DNA from: Gemmatimonas sp. UBA2094
GTDB taxonomy: Bacteria; Gemmatimonadota; Gemmatimonadetes; Gemmatimonadales; Gemmatimonadaceae
Length of the DNA stretch: 33,684 nucleotides
Assembly: GCA_002331565.1 (NCBI GenBank)
Contig: DCZC01000168.1
Span: 31,232 to 64,915 of the forward strand
Direction of reading: 5' to 3'
In this document: positions 27,195-33,684 of the stretch, piece by piece
How positions within the stretch are numbered: position 1 is the stretch's first letter
Layout: each line of letters begins with the position of its first letter
Notes under the pieces: model-generated
The model's database searches: none
What the model was told of the DNA's origin: nothing
Seen by the model: the letters and a program-made list of their open reading frames with translations, nothing else
Made by a program: the position numbers and the translations under genes

Positions 27195-27688
27195 TCGCCC
27201 TTCGGGTTCGCAGGGTCCCACAATTCGCTCACCGGGTGCGTCTGCGCGGTGAGCCGCTCCAGATCGTACACGAACGACGCGCGGTCGTATTCGGCGTTCT
27301 CGTAGTGCCGACCCACGTGAATCGCCTCTTCCGGGCAGACTTCCTGACAGTAGCCGCAGAAGATGCAGCGGAATTCGTCGATTTCGAAGACGAGCGGGTA
27401 GCGATTGCCCTGCTCGTCCTCGCCGGGCGTCAGCTTGATGCAGTTGGCCGGGCACACGGTCGGGCAGAGCCCGCACGCCACGCACTTGGCCTTGCCGTCC
27501 TCGGTAGTGAGCATACGGTGCGTGCCGCGCCACCGTGGCGAGAGATCCCACTTGGTCTCGGGATACTCCATGGTCACCTTGTGCGGATCCACGAGGTGCT
27601 TGAGCGTCACCGCCATGCCCTTGAGTGTCGCGCGCACGTAGCTGACGCGCTCGAGGGGGCGCTCCATGACCTTCACGCCGATGGCCAT
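27191..27688 (-). CDS. nuoI: NADH-quinone oxidoreductase subunit I (two 4Fe-4S clusters)
   Basis: The ferredoxin-like subunit that carries electrons toward the last cluster before quinone. Two CX2CX2CX3CP motifs are seen: Cys69, 72, 75, 79 and Cys108, 111, 114, 118 (clusters N6a and N6b). The 165-residue length is normal; there is an amphipathic N-terminus with GMAVTLKHL that contacts the membrane arm. Its ATG shares one base with the nuoH stop (TGATG). Confidence 0.97.
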   Translation of the reverse strand: MAIGVKVMERPLERVSYVRATLKGMAVTLKHLVDPHKVTMEYPETKWDLSPRWRGTHRMLTTEDGKAKCVACGLCPTVCPANCIKLTPGEDEQGNRYPLVFEIDEFRCIFCGYCQEVCPEEAIHVGRHYENAEYDRASFVYDLERLTAQTHPVSELWDPANPKGE

Positions 27689-29076
27689 CAGACGCCTCCC
27701 TCCGCGATCATTGTCGGCGAGCCCGGCGCACCGCTGGCCATCGCCGGCGTGGAGGAAAAGGCGGTCGCCGTCTCGGTGGAGGGGGGCAGCGGGCGGCGCG
27801 ACAAGTCGAGCCCGCGCGCGCGCAGGCGATCGAGATCGGTGGGACCCACGCGGGCGCTGGCGGGACTGATCAGCTTTCCGCGGTCCAGCCAGGCGAGCAG
27901 GATGGCGATCAGCCCCACGTTGAGCGCCAGAAGCGATAGCGAAAACAGGTGGCCGCGCGCCACGCCGAACATGTCGAGGCCGAGTGTCACTGCGGCAATG
28001 ATGACGATATACGCGAGCGCGACCGGCAACATCACGCTCCAGCCGAGCGACATGAGCTGGTCATAGCGAAAGCGCGGCAGGGTCCAGCGCACCCACATGA
28101 ACACGAAGATGAAGAAGCCCACCTTCGCGATCATGGAGAGCAGTGTCGCGACGGTCTTGAGCACCGTGAACGCCCCCGTGTTATCCCACTGCGTGAAGGG
28201 GATGTCCCAGCCTCCGAAGAACAGCACCGCCGTGAGTCCGCTCACGGTGAGCATGTTGGCGTACTCGGCGATGAAGAACATCGAGAACTTCATTCCGCTG
28301 TACTCGGTGTGATAGCCGGCGACGAGTTCCGATTCGGCTTCGGGCAGGTCGAACGGCAGGCGATTCGTCTCGGCGAAGGCGGCCACCAGGAAGGTGAACC
28401 ACGCGATCGTGAGCGACAGCACATTCCACCCCATCGACGACTGCTGCTGCACGATGGCGCCGAGCGACACGTTGCCGGCGAGGAGCAGCACGGGGATGGT
28501 CGACATTCCCATGGCGATCTCGTACGACACCATCTGGGCGCTCGAACGGAGTCCGCCGAGGAGGGCGTACTTGTTGTTCGACGACCAGCCGGCGAGCACG
28601 ATGCCGTACACGCCGAGCGACGAGATCGCGAGCGTGAAGAGGAAGCCCACCGGGACCGGCGCGATAGCCATGTCGATGAGCCCCCACGGTGTGGGCAGCG
28701 GGGCGGCGAACGGCAGCACCGCCCACGTCATCATCGCGGGGATGAAGGCGAGCGCCGGCGCGATGAGGAAGAGCCACTTGTCCGCGAAGGGGGGATTGGT
28801 CTCTTCCTTCATGAAGTTCTTGATGCCGTCGGCGACCGGCTGCAGGATGCCGCCCGGCCCGGCGCGATTGGGGCCCCGGCGATCCTGGAACCAGGCGGCC
28901 AGCTTGCGTTCGAGCAGCGTGAGCAGCGCGACGGTGACCAGGTACACCCCGAAGAAGACCAGAATCTTCACGGCACTGGCAGCGACGAACGTTCCGATCG
29001 CCTCCGGCGCCTCCTGGGGGTTGGCGCGCGGAAAGAGCGAGGCGAGGTCGAGCGCCGCGAAAACCGGCGTAACCAT
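27688..29076 (-). CDS. nuoH: NADH-quinone oxidoreductase subunit H, with extended C-terminus
   Basis: The membrane subunit that forms much of the quinone chamber. ERKLAAWFQDRRGPNRAGPG (56-75) and the loop ETNRLPFDLPEAESELVAGY are diagnostic. The ATG at 29076 shares a base with the nuoG stop. At 462 residues it is well above the 325 of E. coli: about 30 extra residues precede helix 1, and about 60 residues rich in Pro, Ser, Ala and Thr follow the last helix (LLAWLDRG). The tail is in frame and ends at the nuoI overlap, so it is not a sequencing slip. Confidence 0.95.
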   Translation of the reverse strand: MVTPVFAALDLASLFPRANPQEAPEAIGTFVAASAVKILVFFGVYLVTVALLTLLERKLAAWFQDRRGPNRAGPGGILQPVADGIKNFMKEETNPPFADKWLFLIAPALAFIPAMMTWAVLPFAAPLPTPWGLIDMAIAPVPVGFLFTLAISSLGVYGIVLAGWSSNNKYALLGGLRSSAQMVSYEIAMGMSTIPVLLLAGNVSLGAIVQQQSSMGWNVLSLTIAWFTFLVAAFAETNRLPFDLPEAESELVAGYHTEYSGMKFSMFFIAEYANMLTVSGLTAVLFFGGWDIPFTQWDNTGAFTVLKTVATLLSMIAKVGFFIFVFMWVRWTLPRFRYDQLMSLGWSVMLPVALAYIVIIAAVTLGLDMFGVARGHLFSLSLLALNVGLIAILLAWLDRGKLISPASARVGPTDLDRLRARGLDLSRRPLPPSTETATAFSSTPAMASGAPGSPTMIAEGGV

Positions 29077-30659
29077 CAGACGGTCACCTCGGCGGCCGGC
29101 ACATCTGCCGCGTGTTCGACAATGGGCAGCCCGCGCAGCCCCAGCGCTTCGTAGTCGAGCCCCGTGAAGGCAGGATGCGTGGCCGCGAGCGCCGCGAACA
29201 CTTCGTTCGGCAGGAAGAACTGACCGGCACCACCCATCGCCGCGAGGAGGTCGGCGAGCACGTACCACGTGGGACGCGCCACCCCCGGCGCCGTGCGCGC
29301 CTGCAGGTACCGCTGCACGCGGCCGCGGAGGTTGGTGAAGGTGCCTTCTTCCTCCAGCGTGTTCGTCATGGGCAACACCACCGCGGCACGCTGCGTGACG
29401 AGCGCCGGCACGGTGGTCCCCACGTACACCAGGTGCGACACGGATGCCAGTTCAGCTTCGGCCACGTCGGCAAGCGCATCGCCAACCACCAGCAACGCGT
29501 CGCCGTCGCGTAGCGCCGCGCCGACGGTGGTGATTTCGGCAAAGCCGAGCGTCCGTGCGCCGCCGGCATTGGCGGCACGCTCTTCGCGCAGCGCCAGATC
29601 GGAGACGCCGGGGAGCGGGACGGCCGGGCCACGCGTCACGCGGAACACACCCTCCCCGTTCGTCTGCGCCAGCAAGCGCTCGAGCAGGAAGAGGGATTCG
29701 TTGGACAGGTTTGGCGAGGCGAGCACCATCACACGGCGACCGGCCAGCGTGCGTGCCGCCGCCGCGATGGCCTCGTCCCACTCCGCCACTTGCAGCGCCG
29801 CGCCGGAGCGGACCATCGGTTGATCGGCGCGATCCCGACGCGCGAACTCGCGGTACGTCTGACGCCCCACCTCGCACAGGTAGTACTGATTCACCGCGTC
29901 GTTCGGTCTCGGCTTGAGCCGGACCGGCACGTTGTCACGCGTCTCGGCGACCGCGTTGCACCCCTGACTGCAGCCGGTGCACACCGTAGCCGCCCGATCG
30001 AGTTCCCATGCGCGCGCCTTGTTGAGGAAGTCCTTGCTCAACAGTGCGCCGACGGGGCAGAGATCGATGACGTTACCGGCCCATGGATTGGTGAGATCGT
30101 GCCCTTCGGCCTTGCCGATGAAGGCACGGTCGCCGCGCTCGGACACGTTGAGTACGGGCTCTTGGGCCACGTCCCCCATGAAGCGCACGCAGCGGGTGCA
30201 CAGGATGCAGCGATTCTGCACGTACAGCACGTCGCCGCCGAAGTCTTCCACCGGATTGAAGCGCTTCGGCTCGCGATAGCGCGAGTCGGCGCGCCCTTCG
30301 GCGAAGGTGTAGTCCTGCAGTTCGCACTCGCCCGCCTGATCACAGATGGGGCAGTCGAGCGGATGGTTGATGAGCAGAAACTCGAGGACACCCTTACGCG
30401 CTTCGAGCGCCTTCGGCGAATGCACGTGCACCACCTGCCCTTCCGTCGCCGTGGTCGCGCACGCCGGCGCGAGCTTCGGCATCTTCTCGACTTCCACCAG
30501 GCACATGCGGCACACGCCGGCCACCGGGAGTCCCGGATGGTAGCAGTAGTGCGGCACGAGCACGCCGGCGGTCTTGGCCGCTTCGAGGACTGACATGCCG
30601 TCCGGTACGGCGACCGGGCGGCCTTCGATCGTGAGGTTCACCATCTTCACATCCGCCAT
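29076..30659 (-). CDS. nuoG: NADH-quinone oxidoreductase subunit G, short form with N7 motif
   Basis: The large peripheral-arm subunit. Ligands are visible in order: 2Fe-2S at Cys39, 50, 53, 67; the N5 cluster at His99, Cys103, 106, 112; N4 at Cys151, 154, 157 and 201; and a further set Cys227, 230, 234, 262, spaced CX2CX3CX27C, the motif of the extra N7 cluster. The 527-residue length is far below the roughly 900 of E. coli, so the molybdopterin-oxidoreductase-like C-terminal domain is much reduced. The ATG at 30659 lies 7 bp after nuoF. The stop overlaps nuoH. Confidence 0.95.
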   Translation of the reverse strand: MADVKMVNLTIEGRPVAVPDGMSVLEAAKTAGVLVPHYCYHPGLPVAGVCRMCLVEVEKMPKLAPACATTATEGQVVHVHSPKALEARKGVLEFLLINHPLDCPICDQAGECELQDYTFAEGRADSRYREPKRFNPVEDFGGDVLYVQNRCILCTRCVRFMGDVAQEPVLNVSERGDRAFIGKAEGHDLTNPWAGNVIDLCPVGALLSKDFLNKARAWELDRAATVCTGCSQGCNAVAETRDNVPVRLKPRPNDAVNQYYLCEVGRQTYREFARRDRADQPMVRSGAALQVAEWDEAIAAAARTLAGRRVMVLASPNLSNESLFLLERLLAQTNGEGVFRVTRGPAVPLPGVSDLALREERAANAGGARTLGFAEITTVGAALRDGDALLVVGDALADVAEAELASVSHLVYVGTTVPALVTQRAAVVLPMTNTLEEEGTFTNLRGRVQRYLQARTAPGVARPTWYVLADLLAAMGGAGQFFLPNEVFAALAATHPAFTGLDYEALGLRGLPIVEHAADVPAAEVTV

Positions 30660-30666
30660 GGGGCCC

Positions 30667-31995
30667 TCACGCCGCCGAGGCGCGGAGCGCCACGGGCACG
30701 GTGACCTTCGACGGGTTCGCGGCGATCTTCGCCTCGAACTCATGCCGGAATTTCCGGAGACCCGACAGGACCGGCGTCGCGCACGAATCGCTCAGCACGC
30801 AGATCGTCTTGCCGCTCATGTTGTCGGCGATGGAGACGAGCGTGTCGAGATCCTCTGCGGTACCTTGGCCGTCACGGATGCGCTCCATGATGCGCGTGAT
30901 CCAGGCCGTTCCCTCACGGCATTGCGAGCATTGCGCGCAGCTCTCATGCGCATAGAACCGCGTGAGGCGCGCGATCTGACGCACCATGCACTGTCGATCG
31001 TCGAAGACGATCACGCCGCCCGACCCGAGCATGGTACCGGCTGCCACCATACCCTCGTAATCCATGATGGCGTTCTCGGCTTCCTCGCGCGTGAGAATGG
31101 GCACCGAGGAGCCGCCGGGAATCACGGCCTTGATTTCGCGCCCCGGAAGCGGGCCGCCGCAGAGGTCATACAGGAATTCCCTGAACGGAAAGCCCAGCGC
31201 GACCTCGTAGTTCCCCGGGCGAGATATGTTGCCGCACACCGAGAACAGCTTCGTGCCGATGCTCTTCGGATTGTCGGGACGCCCGAACTGCTTGTACCAC
31301 TCGGCGCCGTTCTTTACGATGTACGGGACCGTGGTGAGCGTTTCGACGTTGTTGATCGTGGTCGGCTTGCCGAACAGCCCCGCGACCGCCGGGAACGGCG
31401 GCTTGATGCGGGGATTGCCCCGACGCCCCTCGAGCGAGTTCATGAGCGCGGTCTCTTCACCGCAGATGTACGCGCCCGCCCCGCGATGCACGTGCACCTC
31501 GATACGCTTGCCGCTGCCCATCGCATTCGCACCGAGGATGCCCGCCGCGTACGCGTCCTCCACCGCGCGGTTCACCTGGGTGATGGCTTCCGTGAACTCC
31601 CCACGAATGTAGATGTACGCGGTCTCGGCGTAGATGGCGTGCGCACCGAGCGCCACCCCCTCCACGAGGCCGTGCGGCGTCCAACGCATGATCTCGCGAT
31701 CCTTGAACGTGCCGGGTTCGGACTCGTCGCCGTTGCAGCAGAGATAGTGCACTTTACCGTCGGGCTTCATGAACGACCACTTCATGCCCGTGGGAAAGCC
31801 GGCACCACCGCGGCCACGGAGGCCGGAGTCCTTGACGATGGTCTGGAGCTCCTGCGGGTCCATGGCCAGCGCCTTCTGCAGCGCTTCATAGCCGCCACGC
31901 TGACGCCAGCCGTCGAGCGTGCGAGCCCCGGCGTCGCCGAAATACTTCGACAGCACCGGTGTTTCATGCGGATGAGAGGGATGGGGATATCCCAT
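30667..31995 (-). CDS. nuoF: NADH-quinone oxidoreductase subunit F (NADH, FMN and N3 site)
   Basis: NuoF binds NADH and FMN and holds the first 4Fe-4S cluster. The 442-residue protein has the glycine-rich GLRGRGGAGFPTGMKW at 58-73, CNGDESEPGTFKDR at 87-100 (FMN), GAGAYICGEETALMNSLEG at 172-190, and cluster N3 ligands Cys353, 356, 359 and 399. Its ATG shares one base with the nuoE stop (TAATG). A seven-base gap to nuoG is one of only two non-overlapping junctions in the visible operon. Confidence 0.97.
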   Translation of the reverse strand: MGYPHPSHPHETPVLSKYFGDAGARTLDGWRQRGGYEALQKALAMDPQELQTIVKDSGLRGRGGAGFPTGMKWSFMKPDGKVHYLCCNGDESEPGTFKDREIMRWTPHGLVEGVALGAHAIYAETAYIYIRGEFTEAITQVNRAVEDAYAAGILGANAMGSGKRIEVHVHRGAGAYICGEETALMNSLEGRRGNPRIKPPFPAVAGLFGKPTTINNVETLTTVPYIVKNGAEWYKQFGRPDNPKSIGTKLFSVCGNISRPGNYEVALGFPFREFLYDLCGGPLPGREIKAVIPGGSSVPILTREEAENAIMDYEGMVAAGTMLGSGGVIVFDDRQCMVRQIARLTRFYAHESCAQCSQCREGTAWITRIMERIRDGQGTAEDLDTLVSIADNMSGKTICVLSDSCATPVLSGLRKFRHEFEAKIAANPSKVTVPVALRASAA

Positions 31996-32546
31996 TACTT
32001 CAGCTCCGACAAAATCCGCGGCACCGATTCTGGCGTCACGGATTCGATGAAGTCGTTGTTGATCATGACGGGTGTGGCGAATCCGCAGGCGCCAAGGCAT
32101 TCCACTTCGATGACTGTATACTCGCCGTTGTCGCTGGTGAGCCCGAGGTCGCCGCAGCCCGTGTGGTCGAGAAAACTCTTCACCACGTCCTCGGCGCCGC
32201 ACACGTTGCACGGCGTGGTCGTGCACACCTGGATGAAGTGGCGGCCGACCGGATGCTGATGGTACATGGTGTAGAAGCTCACCACGCCCTTCACGTAGGC
32301 CGGCGTGATGTCGAGCACGGCCGCGACTTCCTCGATGCCTTTCTCGCTCACCCAGCCGCGTGCATCCTGCAACATCCACAGGGCCGGAAGGAGCGCCGCC
32401 TGCTTGGCGGGATAGCGGCGAAGCACGACGTCGAGCGCGGCGCGGGCTTCACCCACGAACACGGGATCGTACGGCTCATCGTGGTGACGGCCGTGCGGCG
32501 GGGCGGCGACGAGACTTCCGCCGCTGGCGGAGGGGCCGTGGCTCAC
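31995..32546 (-). CDS. nuoE: NADH-quinone oxidoreductase subunit E (2Fe-2S)
   Basis: The 24-kDa-type subunit with cluster N1a. Ligands Cys108 and Cys113 (CTTTPC) and Cys150 and Cys154 (CLGAC) are present in the thioredoxin-like domain; the N-terminal helical domain includes LLPALWMLQDARGWVSEKGI. The 183-residue protein starts with GTG at 32546, overlapping the nuoD stop (GTGA). The first 25 residues are Gly/Ser/His-rich and may be disordered. Confidence 0.95.
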   Translation of the reverse strand: MSHGPSASGGSLVAAPPHGRHHDEPYDPVFVGEARAALDVVLRRYPAKQAALLPALWMLQDARGWVSEKGIEEVAAVLDITPAYVKGVVSFYTMYHQHPVGRHFIQVCTTTPCNVCGAEDVVKSFLDHTGCGDLGLTSDNGEYTVIEVECLGACGFATPVMINNDFIESVTPESVPRILSELK

Positions 32547-33684
32547 CGGTCGATCTCTCCCATCACGATATCGATGCTGGCATTGATGGCGATGACGTCG
32601 GAGAGCAAATGTCCCTCCACCATCTTCGGAATCGCCGAAAGGTTCACGAACGAGGGCGGACGAATGCGCCAGCGCACCGGCTTCGACGTCCCGTCGCTCA
32701 CGAAGTAGTAGCCTTTCTCGCCCTTGGGGCTTTCCACCGCCACGTAGCACTCGCCGGCGGGCGGACGCGGGCCCTCCATGACGAGCTTGAAGTGGTGAAT
32801 CATGCTCTCCATCTCGCTCGTCGCTTTGTGCTTGGGCGGCAGAATGAGGCGCGGGTCGTCGATGTTCACCGGACCGTCGGGCAGGCGGCGAACTGCCTGT
32901 TCGAGAATGCGCACGCTCTGCCGCATCTCCTCCACGCGCACGAGGAAGCGGTCGTAAACATCGCCTTGCGTCCCCACGGGTACGTCGAAGTCGTACGTCT
33001 CGTAATCGAGATACGGAAAATCCTTGCGCACGTCGTAGGCGACGCCGGAGGCACGAAGCATCGGGCCGGACAGGCCCGCATTTACCGCCTCCGGCGCGCT
33101 CATCGCGCCCAGCCCGACCGTACGGCCCGCCCAGATCGCGTTCGTCTCGAGCATGCGCACCGACTCTTCGAGCGTTTTCGGGAAGTTCTTCACGAACCCC
33201 TTGAGGCCGTCCAGCCATCCGTCGGGAATGTCCGCGGCCATCCCGCCCACCCGCGTCGCGGTGGTGGTGAGGCGCGCCCCCACCCAGGCTTCGAGCAGGT
33301 TGTACACGTTCTCGCGTTCTTGGTACAGCCAGAGGAACGGCGTGAACGCGCCGATGTCCACTGACGTGGTGCCGAGCCACACCAGATGCGAAATGATGCG
33401 CGAGAGTTCCATGAGCATGACGCGCAGCACCTTGGTGCGGTCGGTCATGCCCACGCCAAAGAGACGCTCGGCGCCGAGCACGAACGCCACGTTGTTCCCG
33501 GGCGAGTTGAGATAGTCCTCGCGGTCGGTCCAGGGGATGATCTGATTGTACTGACGATACTCGCCGATTTTCTCGAAGCCGCAGTGGAGATAGCCGATGT
33601 GCGGAATGCACCGCACGACCGTTTCGCCGTCGAGTTCGAGGACCAGGCGGAGTACGCCGTGCGTCGCGGGGTGCTGCGGGCCGA
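32543..33684 (-). CDS. nuoD: NADH-quinone oxidoreductase subunit D (N-terminus beyond the right edge)
   Basis: The 49-kDa-type subunit that forms the quinone-reducing site. The frame is open to the window edge; the first visible residues are GPQHPATHGVLRLVLELDGE, the conserved hairpin with the quinone-site His, so only the extreme N-terminus is missing. The site tyrosine is in REDYLNSPGNN. The 379 visible residues end SIDIVMGEIDR, as expected. NuoD is not fused to NuoE; whether it is fused to NuoC cannot be seen. nuoABC should lie further right. Confidence 0.97.
   Translation of the reverse strand, partial: GPQHPATHGVLRLVLELDGETVVRCIPHIGYLHCGFEKIGEYRQYNQIIPWTDREDYLNSPGNNVAFVLGAERLFGVGMTDRTKVLRVMLMELSRIISHLVWLGTTSVDIGAFTPFLWLYQERENVYNLLEAWVGARLTTTATRVGGMAADIPDGWLDGLKGFVKNFPKTLEESVRMLETNAIWAGRTVGLGAMSAPEAVNAGLSGPMLRASGVAYDVRKDFPYLDYETYDFDVPVGTQGDVYDRFLVRVEEMRQSVRILEQAVRRLPDGPVNIDDPRLILPPKHKATSEMESMIHHFKLVMEGPRPPAGECYVAVESPKGEKGYYFVSDGTSKPVRWRIRPPSFVNLSAIPKMVEGHLLSDVIAINASIDIVMGEIDR

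Overview
The window is a dense, GC-rich stretch of bacterial chromosome made almost wholly of housekeeping genes. Thirty-one of 32 genes lie on the minus strand; only terC (1196-2140) is on the plus strand. The organism is a diderm: kdsB makes the activated sugar for lipopolysaccharide. It uses menaquinone made by the futalosine route (mqnE, mqnA, mqnC) and respires through a 14-subunit-type Complex I. GC content, gene order and protein style fit the phylum Gemmatimonadota (Gemmatimonas-like). That assignment is inference, because no 16S rRNA or other phylogenetic marker was compared.

Layout from low to high coordinates; minus-strand transcription runs the other way. (1) 1-1059: kdsB then pyrG (5' part only), a Kdo/CTP pair. 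(2) 1196-2140: terC, divergent from kdsB. (3) 2213-8076: one co-directional run mqnE-mqnA-mqnC-ispF-dedA-xer-trpG/pabA, with several stop/start overlaps. (4) 8143-14296: the classic fatty-acid cluster yceD-rpmF-plsX-fabH-fabD-fabG-acpP-fabF. (5) 14448-14870: ndk, standing alone between a strong terminator and a hairpin. (6) 14968-16982: sucC-sucD, ending in a clear rho-independent terminator. (7) 17072-21139: a phosphomannomutase/phosphoglucomutase followed by a UPF0182 membrane protein of unknown function. (8) 21207-33684: nuoD(partial)-E-F-G-H-I-J-K-L-M-N, nearly every junction overlapping; nuoABC must lie beyond the right edge, if present.

The genes fit together around energy and envelope. 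Succinyl-CoA synthetase belongs to the TCA cycle, Complex I sends NADH electrons to menaquinone, the mqn genes make the menaquinone ring, and ispF belongs to the pathway that supplies its isoprenoid tail. The fab cluster makes acyl chains for phospholipid and lipid A. KdsB, PyrG and the phosphohexomutase serve sugar-nucleotide and LPS synthesis.

I found no tRNA or rRNA gene, insertion sequence, prophage, CRISPR array or defence system, and no gene-free stretch above 300 bases (the largest are about 150 bp). I see no convincing new multi-gene system. The items most worth a second look are a two-residue-expanded radical-SAM cysteine motif in MqnE, a 20-bp element placed identically 7 nt before both acpP and fabG, a hairpin just before yceD, and a compact NuoG that keeps the N7 iron-sulfur motif.
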